From Bacillus methanolicus (GTDB lineage: Bacteria; Bacillota; Bacilli; Bacillales; Cytobacillaceae): 64,000 nt of DNA. The stretch lies in NCBI RefSeq assembly GCF_028888695.1, contig NZ_PNFF01000001.1, positions 1,869,501-1,933,500 of the forward strand, read 5' to 3'. A program made the translations under genes and the position numbers. How positions within the stretch are numbered: the stretch's first letter is position 1; each line of letters begins with the position of its first letter. Positions 26,788 through 36,117 of this stretch are shown piece after piece. The notes beneath the pieces were generated by a model. The model did not search any database. It had not been told where the DNA came from and was given only the letters and a program-made list of their open reading frames with translations.

Positions 26788-27975
26788 CTACATGTATAAA
26801 GATGCAAGAAAAATTCCCAAAACATCCTCATAAATTTCATCGAATTGTGATAGAGGTAATGGGTTCACACCCTTTCCTAATTCAATCGTAAAACCGGGGC
26901 GGCGAAATTCCTGGATAAACCAATCTCTATAACCCGCATGGCTGTCAATGTAGCAAACCGCTTTATATCCACTGACCCTTTCGAATTCATCTGCCAATCT
27001 TTTCGATTCAGGAGGTTCAAAACCTTCATATCCCCAATAAAATTCTTTCCCTTGCGTATGGAAAGCAAGCATTCTGTCAAATGGAAGGCTTCGGGCCAGA
27101 TTTTCCATTGCGATGGCCTCCGGTTCGGTAAGCGGGGCATCACCAGGATAATCTCTTGGTGAAGGAGCTTTTGGTTTCTTTCTCTCTTTTTCAATTTCCC
27201 ATTTTGCCAAATATTGATTATTAAGGTCTATGCCGCGTATATTTGCCTTCCAATCGTTAAAATCAGTGCTGCCATTATTCATTTTGATGACACTCTCTCT
27301 GAATTCTCCCGGAGGACCGTTTAAAACTAAATTGACCCCATCCGGATTAACCATAGGAATCAGCGTTAATTCTACACTATTATAAAGAGGAAGGGTAGAA
27401 ATCCCTCTAATCAAGGATGAATTTGTTAAAGAAAGGAGGTAAGTGTTTAAATAACTCATTAAAATCGAAGTCGTGATCCATTCATTCGCATGGAATGAAG
27501 CATTCATCTGAACCTTTTTCGGTCCATTCCCGAGCCTTATTTCTTGGATAGGCAATCCAAGCACGCTTTTTCCTACCGAATTTATATTAATAAATGGATA
27601 TATTTTCTTTAATTGGTTTAAATCATCCTGTAAAACATGATAATCATATTCTCTCTTTCCGTTTACAATGGGAGAAGTGACCCTGACCGGCAAAAGAATG
27701 TTTTCTCCCGCCTTTAACTGATTAGGATTGACATTTTGATTTAAGAGCATCAAGGCATCAACGGACATGTTGCCGATTGCTGAAAGCTTCCAAAAAGTAT
27801 CTCCTCGTTTGATTGAATAGAATTTATCAATATATCCCGGAATTTGTATTTCCTGCCCAACTTGCAAATTTGCAGGATTCAGATCAGGATTTGAATCTGT
27901 AATTAAATTTAGTGGAATTTGAAATAGCTGGCTATAATACCAGAAAGAATCACCGGAACGAACTCGAACTTTCAT
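26788..27975 (-). CDS. yqgT: LysM-containing M14 zinc carboxypeptidase YqgT
   Basis: This 395-aa protein has two LysM peptidoglycan-binding modules (about 1-48 and 52-98, the second with RGDTFWKLSA), then an M14 peptidase domain with HANEWITTS (zinc His and Glu), a downstream His in FHTQGKE and the catalytic-type Glu in FTIELGKG. The relatives are gamma-D-glutamyl-diaminopimelate endopeptidase I enzymes acting on spore or cell-wall peptides. No signal peptide is seen, as for the B. subtilis homologue. ATG 27975 follows GGAAGGAGGGGGA. Confidence 0.9.
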   Translation of the reverse strand: MKVRVRSGDSFWYYSQLFQIPLNLITDSNPDLNPANLQVGQEIQIPGYIDKFYSIKRGDTFWKLSAIGNMSVDALMLLNQNVNPNQLKAGENILLPVRVTSPIVNGKREYDYHVLQDDLNQLKKIYPFININSVGKSVLGLPIQEIRLGNGPKKVQMNASFHANEWITTSILMSYLNTYLLSLTNSSLIRGISTLPLYNSVELTLIPMVNPDGVNLVLNGPPGEFRESVIKMNNGSTDFNDWKANIRGIDLNNQYLAKWEIEKERKKPKAPSPRDYPGDAPLTEPEAIAMENLARSLPFDRMLAFHTQGKEFYWGYEGFEPPESKRLADEFERVSGYKAVCYIDSHAGYRDWFIQEFRRPGFTIELGKGVNPLPLSQFDEIYEDVLGIFLASLYM

Positions 27976-28085
27976 GTTCCCCCTCCTTCCATCATTAAGA
28001 AATTTATGATGATAAATGAAAAAAATTACCTTCTTTTCTTTTTTCGTTCAAATAATTAATTACTGCAAATAGTGCTTTGGAAATC

Positions 28086-28134
28086 AAAAAAAGGGGCTGA
28101 CCCAAAAGTTATTTTACTTTTGGGTCAGCCCCTT
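28086..28134 (-). terminator. Terminator of the LTA synthase gene
   Basis: Perfect 19-bp stem AAGGGGCTGACCCAAAAGT (28091-28109) and its complement (28116-28134) with a 6-nt loop, then T7 on the minus strand. The arm contains GGGTC/GACCC like the dispersed repeats. Confidence 0.9.
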
Positions 28135-28139
28135 CAACT

Positions 28140-30038
28140 TTAACTATTCGATATTTTTATTTTGTCGTTATCTTTATTTCGGTACTCTGTCTTTTCATAG
28201 AACCGCAATAAGTCTCCATAAATAATTTTATCAGAGTATTCGAGTTCATTTTTTGCTTTTTCCATATACGGTTCACATGCGTTTTGATTTGCTGCAGGTT
28301 CACCTGTTGCCTTATCATAGCATGTTTCACGCGTATACACATAGTCTTTCGTAATAAAGCTACCATCTCTTAAAACCGTAAAATCCATTTTGTTTTTAGA
28401 GAATAAATCTGAACCGAATTGAATGTCTTGTTTCGTATCAATTCCAAGCAAATGCAGAATTGTCGGCTTTAGGTCGATTTGCCCTGAAACAGTTGAAATC
28501 GTTTTGCCTTTATGTCCAGGAATATGAATAATGAGCGGAACCCTTTGCAGCTGTGTGCTGACAAATGGAGTTACCTCCTGTCCAAGGTATTCACTCATCG
28601 CCTTATTATGGTTTTCTGAAATGCCGTAATGATCTCCATAAAGAATAATAATCGAGTCTTCATAAAGCCCTTCATCTTTCAATTTTTGGATAAAGTGCTT
28701 CAATGCTTCATCTTGGTAACGTACCGTTGTAAAATAATTATTTACCGTCTTATCATTTGAAGTATACGGTTCAATTAACATATCTTCTTTTTCTAATTCA
28801 AAAGGGAAGTGATTCGTTAATGTAATCAATTTTGCATAAAAAGGCTTTGGCATTTCTTTTAGATGCTGTACGGACTGTTCGAAGAATTCCATGTCCTTTA
28901 AGCCCCAGCCAACTGTATTTTCCTCATTGATTTCATAGTCGTTCATATCATAGAAACGCTGATAGCCAAGTGATTTATACATAATATCTCTGTTCCAGAA
29001 ACTTTTGTTGTTCGCATGCAATGATGCAGTAAAATAACCGTTCTTATTCAGTATTTCCGGAGTTGCTGTATATTCATTTCCCGAGTGGGTAAAGAATACA
29101 GCACCGCGGCTTAATGGATAAAGTGAGTTCTCCACAATAAACTCGGAATCCGATGTTTTCCCTTGGCCTGTTTGATGATAGAAATTTTCAAAGTAATAGC
29201 TTTCCTTAATAAAATCATTTAAAAACGGCGTAATTTCCTGGCCATTCACTGTTCGATTGATCACAAAGCTTTGGGTTGATTCCATCGATACTAAGATGAC
29301 ATTTTTTCCTTTCGCAATACCGAACATGTCATCGTTTGGCTGCTTATAATTAGCACGAACATAGTTGTCGATATCCGCTAATTCACTTCCGTCAGCAAAT
29401 GCGCGCTGAGCAGACGATTTTGACTGAAGAAAAGCATCATAAATATGGTAATTGTAAGTTCCGATATTTTTTATAAGCATTTCACGGTCAAATGTCCGTG
29501 TCAAAAGCTGAGGGCGTTCAGTTTCTGCAAGGCCCAGATTAAAGAAAGCGATAGCAATTGAGATTAAAAAATATGCGCGTCTGTCCACCTTTGAATACTG
29601 GCGGCTTCCAACAAAATTTGGTTTGAATTTGACAATTAAAGCGAGAATAAAAAAGTCAGAGAAATACAATAAATCGCTTAAATTCAATAATTCATTTACA
29701 CTGCTTCCAAGATCACTCATATTGCTTGTTTGAAACAAGACCGGAATGGTCAGAAAATCATTAAAAAACCGGTAAAACACAACGTTTGCAAACAAAACGG
29801 CAGAAACTAGAAAGCTAGTAATCAAGATATAGCGATTTTGGTTTTTTTCTTTTAAAAATAAACTTAGGCCAAAAATAAATAACAGGAAGCTTAATGGATT
29901 AATAAAGAGAATAAATTCCTGCTTCCAGTTTTCAATTTTTATTTCAAAGCTAGTTTTATAGACAATGTACGTTTTTAGCCAAAGGAGAACTGTTGCAATC
30001 GCAATCAACGATACCTTTGACCACTTTAGTTTACGCAT
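28140..30038 (-). CDS. yqgS: Lipoteichoic acid synthase family protein (YqgS-like)
   Basis: This 632-aa protein has five N-terminal membrane helices and an extracellular sulfatase-fold domain that transfers glycerol phosphate to build polyglycerol-phosphate lipoteichoic acid. Metal site: [10 protein letters not shown] (Glu about 253) and [10 protein letters not shown] with the catalytic Thr about 295; [11 protein letters not shown] carries further ligands. ATG 30038 follows GGGAGGG 8 nt upstream; the longer frame has no better site. B. subtilis has four LtaS paralogues; position favours YqgS. Confidence 0.9.
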   Translation of the reverse strand: MRKLKWSKVSLIAIATVLLWLKTYIVYKTSFEIKIENWKQEFILFINPLSFLLFIFGLSLFLKEKNQNRYILITSFLVSAVLFANVVFYRFFNDFLTIPVLFQTSNMSDLGSSVNELLNLSDLLYFSDFFILALIVKFKPNFVGSRQYSKVDRRAYFLISIAIAFFNLGLAETERPQLLTRTFDREMLIKNIGTYNYHIYDAFLQSKSSAQRAFADGSELADIDNYVRANYKQPNDDMFGIAKGKNVILVSMESTQSFVINRTVNGQEITPFLNDFIKESYYFENFYHQTGQGKTSDSEFIVENSLYPLSRGAVFFTHSGNEYTATPEILNKNGYFTASLHANNKSFWNRDIMYKSLGYQRFYDMNDYEINEENTVGWGLKDMEFFEQSVQHLKEMPKPFYAKLITLTNHFPFELEKEDMLIEPYTSNDKTVNNYFTTVRYQDEALKHFIQKLKDEGLYEDSIIILYGDHYGISENHNKAMSEYLGQEVTPFVSTQLQRVPLIIHIPGHKGKTISTVSGQIDLKPTILHLLGIDTKQDIQFGSDLFSKNKMDFTVLRDGSFITKDYVYTRETCYDKATGEPAANQNACEPYMEKAKNELEYSDKIIYGDLLRFYEKTEYRNKDNDKIKISNS

Positions 30039-30297
30039 TATTTTTACCCTCCCTGTTACATGGACAGATGTGGATCTCATTTTTTATATATTTTCAATTT
30101 CTTGGCAAACAATTATACAATATCTTAATACTTTTTTTACAAAAAATCAATTCATTCTTAAGACAATGATTATAGAATTATATATTAGCCGTATTCTCAT
30201 ACCCAAATAAATAGACGTTTGAAATCGAAAAAAGTTTCATGTTCGTCCATTTTTTGCATCCGTCAAAATCCTTTGAAGAATTTTGCAGTTAACAAAT

Positions 30298-30383
30298 AAG
30301 GGCCAGATCCCTCCGATGCAACATATAGACAAACACAAAAACCATTCTATATATTGTCATTGTCGGAGGGAGTCAGACCCTTT
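30298..30383. repeat. Dispersed palindromic repeat, copy B
   Basis: An 86-bp element with inverted ends AAGGGCCAGATCCCTCCGA (30298-30316) and TCGGAGGGAGTCAGACCCTTT (30363-30383). The core has ATATAGACAAAC (30323-30334) and a 20-mer identical to copy A. The inner arm differs from copy A at both sides (CTCCGA against TCGGAG), so pairing is kept. It lies between glcK and the LTA synthase gene. Confidence 0.8.
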
Positions 30384-30398
30384 ATGAATCAGCACCAT

Positions 30399-31376
30399 TT
30401 ACATTTGGTCAATTTTATTTTTAACGAGCCAGGCTGCTCCAATAACACCTGCATCATTACCAAGTGTTGCAAGCAAAATTTCGGTGGATACAGCCACTCT
30501 TGGAAAAGCAAACTTCTTAAAATATTCTTTGACCGGTTTTAATAGGACTTCACCGGCTTTCGAAACACCGCCGCCTAAAACGATCTTTTCAGGATTAAGG
30601 GTATTTGCTGCACTGGCAAGCGCTAAACCGAGGTGATAAGCTACCTCATCGATGATTTCATTGGCAAGCGGATCGTGATTGCGCGCACAATCAAAAACAT
30701 CCTTTGCAGTAATCGTACCATTTTGCGCTCTTCTTTCTGCCAATTTCCCTATATTTTCTTTCTCGGCAAGCTTTTCATTTGCAATACGGACAATGCCAGT
30801 TGCCGAAGCAATTGTTTCAAGACAACCCGTTTTTCCGCAATTACACGGAACTCCGCCTACTGGTTTTGAAGTAATATGTCCTATTTCACCGGCAGCGCCG
30901 CTGATACCGTGAACGATGTCTCCGTTGGCGATAACGCCTCCTCCAACACCGGTTCCAAGTGTTACGCAAACTAAGTCTTTTGCTCCGTTACCGGCCCCTT
31001 TCCACATTTCTCCTAGCGCAGCGCAATTAGCATCATTATCAATCACCGCCGGCAGGAATGTTTCCGTTTCCAATAAATCTTTTAAAGGATAATCATTTTC
31101 CCAGCCAAGATTTATAGCTTCGTATACGATTCCTGTTGTTAAATTAACAGGCCCTGGTGCTCCCATTCCGATTCCAATCAGCTTGCTTTTTGGGTGACCG
31201 AGTTCTTCCAGCTTTTGATCAATCGCTTTTGCAATATTCGTAGTAATTTTTTTTCCGCTGTCAGATTTGTCAGTCGGGATTTCCCATTTGTAAAGAATTT
31301 CACCATTCATTGAAATAAATGCAATTTTTGTCGTCGTTCCACCAAGATCCACCCCGACAATCCACTTTTCAGCCAT
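30399..31376 (-). CDS. glcK: Glucokinase, ROK family
   Basis: This 325-aa sugar kinase phosphorylates glucose with ATP. Phosphate-1 loop is [13 protein letters not shown], the sugar-binding Asp is in [13 protein letters not shown], phosphate-2 is TLGTGVGGG, and the ROK zinc site [10 protein letters not shown] is preceded by GEIGH. ATG 31376 is chosen with GGGTGAGG close upstream; the frame to 31385 is less likely. It overlaps the end of yqgQ, as in B. subtilis, and is probably co-transcribed with yqgQ. Confidence 0.96.
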   Translation of the reverse strand: MAEKWIVGVDLGGTTTKIAFISMNGEILYKWEIPTDKSDSGKKITTNIAKAIDQKLEELGHPKSKLIGIGMGAPGPVNLTTGIVYEAINLGWENDYPLKDLLETETFLPAVIDNDANCAALGEMWKGAGNGAKDLVCVTLGTGVGGGVIANGDIVHGISGAAGEIGHITSKPVGGVPCNCGKTGCLETIASATGIVRIANEKLAEKENIGKLAERRAQNGTITAKDVFDCARNHDPLANEIIDEVAYHLGLALASAANTLNPEKIVLGGGVSKAGEVLLKPVKEYFKKFAFPRVAVSTEILLATLGNDAGVIGAAWLVKNKIDQM

Positions 31377-31599
31377 GTTCCTCACCCTTTTTTCTTTTCA
31401 GCTTTTTGTCTTTTTCTCTTTCGATTTCATTTCTTAATAGCAAAAGTGCTGATTGGAACTCTTTTGTCTCAATAAGCTGCGACTGGTAAAGTTCTTTTAA
31501 TTCGGTTTCCATTAATTCCAAATCAGCCAGCCTATCCCCAATATAAATCAGCGAGCCGTATTTCATTAACAACTGTTGGATATCGTAGATTGATTTCAT
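31369..31599 (-). CDS. yqgQ: Small conserved protein YqgQ (DUF910)
   Basis: This 76-aa protein begins [15 protein letters not shown] and ends in a long charged helix ([14 protein letters not shown]). It is soluble, likely a helical hairpin with possible nucleic-acid-binding character from its Lys/Arg content; no function known. AGAGGT precedes the ATG. Its end overlaps glcK by 8 bp. Confidence 0.9.
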   Translation of the reverse strand: MKSIYDIQQLLMKYGSLIYIGDRLADLELMETELKELYQSQLIETKEFQSALLLLRNEIEREKDKKLKRKKGEEHG

Positions 31600-31761
31600 T
31601 CTGAATACCTCTAAATCTCAAATTAAAACAATTTCTTCACGAATAAAGTATAATCCAAACAAAAAGATGGCTCAAGTAAACATATTGCGGCAGGCCTGTC
31701 ACATATATTCATTATCAGGGACAAACCTTGCTTCAATTCTGTTTTTAAAGAGGGTTTTATC

Positions 31762-32637
31762 ATGAGGAAACATCTATTTCTTTTCATTACGATATTTGTT
31801 ATCGCTACATCAACTTTTCTCCTAAATCGCGGACAGCCGGTAAAAGAGAGCATTACCTTTTTTCCGATTGATCCAAATGTCGTCTTTTTGAACGCTTTTA
31901 CAAAATTGAATTTATTGGATGAAAAAAAACCGGATCAGTATTCTGTCGATTGGAAGATTGGGTCAACACTTGAACGGGAAGCTTATTTACGGCAGGATAT
32001 TGGCTTCTTATATGCTAACGGTCGATTAAAGGGGAAAATGGGAAAGTGGAAACAAAATACAGCACATCTTTCTCAACAACAAACGATTTATGATAAAGAT
32101 AGCAGCCATTTAGAAGCAGTTTCATTTCATCATGCCGAAATCCATTATGATAACAAACAAATTTTTAGCGCCCAAACGATGTCTGCGGACCATTTGTATG
32201 TCATTCATTCATCATTCAGTCCATTGCAGTCTTTTCGTACTCCGGAAACAAAAGAAGAAACGGAATGGAAAACCACGATTGACAAAATGACAAATCAAGG
32301 GCTGGATTCAAGCTGGACAAATGCAATCGAAAATTTTTCGATAAGGCGTGATCAATATATTATGATTCCGTTGACAAATTTAATCGATTACAATAACCGT
32401 CCCTTGCCGGGATTTACGAAACATGAGTCAGAGCGAATCCTTGGCAACCTGTGGGAAGGATTGTATAAAAATTATTTCCTAGGAATTAAAAAAAGAGACG
32501 GCACAGTCGTTGAACCGGAAGACAGCATCGTCCCTCTTATTTTGCTGGCAAAGAATAAATCCCATTTACTCACCGTAACGGAAACTCGTGACGGGGAACC
32601 GATTATGCTTCGCCAGCAGATTCCCCGGAGCCGTTGA
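31762..32637 (+). CDS. Uncharacterised exported or anchored protein
   Basis: I do not recognise the family of this 291-aa protein. It has an N-terminal uncleaved signal or anchor (HLFLFITIFVIATSTFLL) and a mixed alpha/beta extracellular part with no catalytic motif I can name. It ends RQQIPRSR and overlaps the 3' end of gluP in the opposite direction by 35 bp. ATG 31762 follows AAAGAGGG 8 nt upstream. It is divergent from yqgQ. Confidence 0.72.
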   Translation: MRKHLFLFITIFVIATSTFLLNRGQPVKESITFFPIDPNVVFLNAFTKLNLLDEKKPDQYSVDWKIGSTLEREAYLRQDIGFLYANGRLKGKMGKWKQNTAHLSQQQTIYDKDSSHLEAVSFHHAEIHYDNKQIFSAQTMSADHLYVIHSSFSPLQSFRTPETKEETEWKTTIDKMTNQGLDSSWTNAIENFSIRRDQYIMIPLTNLIDYNNRPLPGFTKHESERILGNLWEGLYKNYFLGIKKRDGTVVEPEDSIVPLILLAKNKSHLLTVTETRDGEPIMLRQQIPRSR

Positions 32638-34180
32638 TTTTTCTCAATAAGTCTTTATACTCTTTTTGATCAGGTTTTATCCTTGCGGCATTTTCGGCAT
32701 GATTACGTGCAGCTTCGATATTATTTTCATCATAATAAATTAACGCAAGATTGAAATGCGCTTCATGAAAATCCGGTTTCATTTTAATGGCCTTTTGCAA
32801 ATGTTCCTTGGCATCATTGAAATTTCCTAACTTTATCTCCGTATATGACAAAAGAAAATAAAGATTTTCCGTCGGTCTGTTTTCATTTGCATAATTATTT
32901 AACAGCTCAAAAGCTTTATTATAGTTTTCTGATAGGATGTACTCTTGGGCAAGGACGAGAACAGACTGCTCATCAATGTTTTGGGTCGCATCTTCATATC
33001 CATACTTTAATAAACCGGTTGCAGCAAAAAAAGCAAGTACAAGAAATAATCCTTGAAAAAGTATTTTCTTTTTTCCAGGAAAATGAACAATTCCGGCAGC
33101 CAAAAAACCGCCAATCAGACCCCCGATGTGGCCGGCATTATCAATCCCTGGAAGCGTAAACCCTAATGCCAAGTTAATCCCAAGTACAACGAGAATATTC
33201 ATGCCCATTGTCCGGAAAAATAGACCGGGATGAATAACTCCAAAATAAAGCAAAGCTCCAAAACAGCCAAAAATGGCCCCGCTGGCGCCTGCTGATAAGC
33301 TTGGACTGAATACAAAGCTGGCAAGCGAACCAGCAAACCCGGCAAACAAATAAATAAGCAAAAACCGGACACTTCCATATATTCTCTCGACAACTGTTCC
33401 CAGGTAGTATAAAGAGAGCGTATTCATCACTAAATGTAGAATTCCAATATGAAGAAAAATAGGAGTAAAAAAGCGCCACCATTCTCCTTCAATGATCAAC
33501 GGATTAAATTTTGCCCCAAATCGAATGAGCGTTGATGTATTTGTACTTCCTCCGTTTAGCGTCAATAACAAAAATACAGCAATTTGCAAAAGCATAAAAA
33601 TATATGTAAAGAATGGCTTCCCGATATTGAAAACATCTTTTTCAGCTTTCGCATTTGCTTTTGCTGCCTCTAATGCAGATGCTTTCACTGCTTCAATTTC
33701 GCTTTCCGTATAGTCATCCTTTAAATCAAAAATTAATGAATCGTGAAAATAATGCTCAAGATTTTGTAAAGAACTTTCGGTATTATTTTTTTCAATTAAG
33801 AATGTCGTAACATTTGTTCGATCACTATGCGGACTTGTAAAAGGTTTTTCGATCCGGAACAGGTAATCGTCTACAGGCGGATAAGGGGTTACATACACAT
33901 TGACAACAGAAAGATGTCTCATACCGAGCTGTTTTCTCATTCTCTCACCGTTCATTGCAGTTAATTCGATATCTCTCTGGATCCAATTGCTCCAATCAAT
34001 ATCATATCTTAACAATCTTATGATTTGAGCTTGTTTATTCTCCAGTTTTTCAAGCCAAAGCTCATTTTGGTCAGCGGATAATTGAATGATCCTATACTGT
34101 TTTTTCGAAATGAGGAAGTGTGCCAACCTCCAAAAAAGATAATCCTCTCTAAGACTCAACTTTCCCCCTACTTTCTGCAT
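32603..34180 (-). CDS. gluP: Rhomboid intramembrane serine protease GluP (YqgP) with TPR tail
   Basis: This 525-aa protein has an N-terminal cytosolic domain (about 1-195), six to seven membrane helices and C-terminal TPR repeats (about 400-520). The rhomboid catalytic Ser is in LSAGASGAIFG and the His in NAGHIGGLIGGF; HIGILHLVMNTLSL is the family's HxxxN-like element. Rhomboids cleave transmembrane segments; in B. subtilis YqgP processes the MgtE magnesium transporter. Start ATG 34180 has a weak site; a TTG at 34159 after AGGGGG is an alternative. Confidence 0.92.
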   Translation of the reverse strand: MQKVGGKLSLREDYLFWRLAHFLISKKQYRIIQLSADQNELWLEKLENKQAQIIRLLRYDIDWSNWIQRDIELTAMNGERMRKQLGMRHLSVVNVYVTPYPPVDDYLFRIEKPFTSPHSDRTNVTTFLIEKNNTESSLQNLEHYFHDSLIFDLKDDYTESEIEAVKASALEAAKANAKAEKDVFNIGKPFFTYIFMLLQIAVFLLLTLNGGSTNTSTLIRFGAKFNPLIIEGEWWRFFTPIFLHIGILHLVMNTLSLYYLGTVVERIYGSVRFLLIYLFAGFAGSLASFVFSPSLSAGASGAIFGCFGALLYFGVIHPGLFFRTMGMNILVVLGINLALGFTLPGIDNAGHIGGLIGGFLAAGIVHFPGKKKILFQGLFLVLAFFAATGLLKYGYEDATQNIDEQSVLVLAQEYILSENYNKAFELLNNYANENRPTENLYFLLSYTEIKLGNFNDAKEHLQKAIKMKPDFHEAHFNLALIYYDENNIEAARNHAENAARIKPDQKEYKDLLRKINGSGESAGEA

Positions 34181-34312
34181 TTCATCTCTTATGCCTAAGA
34201 ATTATGTTTTGCAAATGCGATCGTGAAAATTTGCTTTCATGCATTTTTTCCTTATTAAAATTATTATAAACGAAAAAATGCAATAACTTTAATTAGACTT
34301 TTCTAAAAAATA

Positions 34313-34335
34313 AAAAGACCTGTTCGGCCTTTTTA
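34313..34335 (-). terminator. Terminator of yqgO
   Basis: Stem AAAAAG-CC/GG-CTTTTT with one mismatch and a 5-nt loop, followed on the minus strand by a T-rich tract. It overlaps the yqgO stop region. Confidence 0.6.
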
Positions 34336-34527
34336 ATTCTTTCCATGACTTGGAAAAACTGATTGAATGATTTTATTTCGTACGCCTGGAACATTCATAA
34401 ATATCCTTAATAAGAGACGGCGAATAAAAGAGTTTCCAAAAAGCAGATTAATCAACCGATATCGGTTTTGGTAAACAAAATACACCGCAGTTCCTATCAT
34501 TAATATAGATGTAAGCATTCGTATCAC
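34333..34527 (-). CDS. yqgO: Small membrane-anchored protein YqgO
   Basis: This 64-aa protein has one N-terminal hydrophobic segment (MLTSILMIGTAVYFVY) and a basic, amphipathic tail containing FIRRLLLRIF. Position between yqgN and gluP and length fit YqgO of B. subtilis. Its ATG is close to GGAGGGATG. Function unknown. Confidence 0.75.
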   Translation of the reverse strand: MIRMLTSILMIGTAVYFVYQNRYRLINLLFGNSFIRRLLLRIFMNVPGVRNKIIQSVFPSHGKN

Positions 34528-34585
34528 TTTTCATCCCTCCGTTCTTATTTTAAGAAAGAAGGGAGGTTTTTATCCTGTATACTGA

Positions 34586-35167
34586 TTAGCACCTTTTTCC
34601 TCCATTAATCTCAATAACCTTTTTATCCGTAATTAGCTTCATGACAGGAATATCATGTTCTTCAACTTGAAAGTGATCAATCAACTGCTCTTCAAATGCG
34701 AGAGAAACCGTTTTTCCGTTGAAATTTGTTAAATAACGGTCATAATACCCCCCTCCGTGTCCAATCCTATAACAATCGTACGTAAATGCGACACCAGGAA
34801 CAATCATAAGGTCAATTTCATTGGCGTTGACAGCTTCTGTTTGGTCTGCTATCGGCTCATATAAATTGAAAAAACTTGATTCAAGTTCGGAAAAACGTGT
34901 TAAAGTACGAAAAACCATCTGCTTGCTTTCGGAAATGCATTTTGGAACAGCGATCTTTTTTCCGAGTTCCCATCCTTTTCTGATAATTTGCAGTGTATCT
35001 GCTTCGGGCGGATTTGACACAGTAATGGCAATTGTTTTTGCATCTTTCCAATACGGATCGGAAAATAACCTTTGTGCAATTTGGTAAGACTTATCTTCGT
35101 ATTCAGGTTTTTGCATATTTGCGAGCTTCTCTTTTACTGCTTTTCGGATCATTTGCTTCGTTTCCAT
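34586..35167 (-). CDS. yqgN: 5-formyltetrahydrofolate cyclo-ligase
   Basis: This 193-aa enzyme converts 5-formyl-THF to 5,10-methenyl-THF with ATP, salvaging folate. The nucleotide-binding motif GHGGGYYDRYL lies near residue 135 and a VPGVAFTYDCYR strand precedes it; a basic N-terminal helix KQMIRKAVKEKL is typical. ATG 35167 has GGGAGAG about 7 nt upstream; the ATG two codons before it is too close to that site. It sits 50 bp downstream of rpmG. Confidence 0.93.
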   Translation of the reverse strand: METKQMIRKAVKEKLANMQKPEYEDKSYQIAQRLFSDPYWKDAKTIAITVSNPPEADTLQIIRKGWELGKKIAVPKCISESKQMVFRTLTRFSELESSFFNLYEPIADQTEAVNANEIDLMIVPGVAFTYDCYRIGHGGGYYDRYLTNFNGKTVSLAFEEQLIDHFQVEEHDIPVMKLITDKKVIEINGGKRC

Positions 35168-35192
35168 TATCATCTCTCCCGAGTTAGCAACA

Positions 35193-35220
35193 AAAAAGCA
35201 GCAGGTATCCCCGCTGCTTA
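35193..35220 (-). terminator. Terminator of rpmG
   Basis: On the minus strand AGCAGCGGG/CCTGCTGCT folds with a GATA loop and is followed by T6. It begins at the rpmG stop codon. Confidence 0.8.
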
Positions 35221-35367
35221 TTTTGTTTCACGATGTAATGTAGAGCGTTTTTCTCTTGGGCAATATTTTTTTAGCTCAAGACGATCAGGATTATTGCGTT
35301 TATTTTTTGTAGAAATATAGTTGCGATCTCCACATTCAGTGCAAGCTAACGTAATGTTCACACGCAT
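35218..35367 (-). CDS. rpmG: 50S ribosomal protein L33
   Basis: This 49-aa ribosomal protein begins [13 protein letters not shown] and ends STLHRETK. One CxxC pair is present (ACTEC), but the second knuckle reads KYCPRE with a single Cys, so the four-Cys zinc ribbon is incomplete; this is the reduced-zinc type of L33. Position next to yqgN fits the rpmGB copy of B. subtilis. A good GGAGG precedes ATG 35367. Confidence 0.93.
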   Translation of the reverse strand: MRVNITLACTECGDRNYISTKNKRNNPDRLELKKYCPREKRSTLHRETK

Positions 35368-35443
35368 GTTTTACTCCCTCCAACCTGTGAAAACTAGTTC
35401 GTTCATACGACTTTTCTATAATACCACTTTTTAAAAGGAATTG

Positions 35444-36037
35444 CTAGTGTGTTTTTAAAAGTGCATTGTTCAAGTTAATAAGCTTTTTCCTTTCCTTGCC
35501 GCAAATAACCCATGAACTCCCATATTGTGTTTCATGTCCTTGCAAAATCAAGTTGAGAGAAAATATGCTTGCGACCGATCCTTTCGCTAAAGGCATATAG
35601 CGAAGAATGCCTTTTTTCTCACAGCTCCATATGTTTTCAGCTGGAACAGTCCTAATTGGATGAACGGTAGTTGATTCGGTTCCATTTCCGTTTGTTTTGC
35701 CGTTAATTAAATACATTCTTTTATCGACATGATGAAAGATGACTTTTTCTGACGGAGAAACAAATGCAAGTTGATCATCCGATATACTTTCATTGCTATA
35801 CACCATTAGCAGCTTTACTTCCTTTACATCTAAAGAATGATTCGTGATCATGATATCATATAAACAAATTTCTGATTGAAGGTCTGTTCTCTTTATTTCA
35901 AACGATACATCTTTTTCTTGGATAAATATTCCAAAATCATGCTGCGCCCAATATGTTCTTCCTTCTATCCATAAACCTGGAATCATTCTAAGTTTTAATC
36001 TCTCTCCTTTATCCCCTGATATGATTAACCCTTTCAT
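35444..36037 (-). CDS. Uncharacterised protein of the GT4/DUF4912 operon
   Basis: I do not recognise this 197-aa protein. It is soluble, beta-rich, without signal peptide, and begins MKGLIISGDKGERL. It is downstream of the glycosyltransferase gene by 80 bp on the same strand and is likely its operon partner. GGGGGAGAAAAGG precedes the ATG at 36037. A role in glycan or capsule-like material is guilt by association only. Confidence 0.7.
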   Translation of the reverse strand: MKGLIISGDKGERLKLRMIPGLWIEGRTYWAQHDFGIFIQEKDVSFEIKRTDLQSEICLYDIMITNHSLDVKEVKLLMVYSNESISDDQLAFVSPSEKVIFHHVDKRMYLINGKTNGNGTESTTVHPIRTVPAENIWSCEKKGILRYMPLAKGSVASIFSLNLILQGHETQYGSSWVICGKERKKLINLNNALLKTH

Positions 36038-36117
36038 CCTTTTCTCCCCCGTATTTTTGTAGTCAGTTTTCTTTCTGAAAGAATTCTCCGTTGGATTTTC
36101 TTAAATCACTCTATATC

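Noticed and set aside
26616-30383. CRISPR array
   Set aside because: The similar copies are palindromic, kilobases apart, and there are no regular spacers or cas genes.
31623-31853. Minus-strand 76-codon frame before the 291-aa gene
   Set aside because: It overlaps the start and signal segment of the better supported plus-strand gene and has no ribosome binding site.
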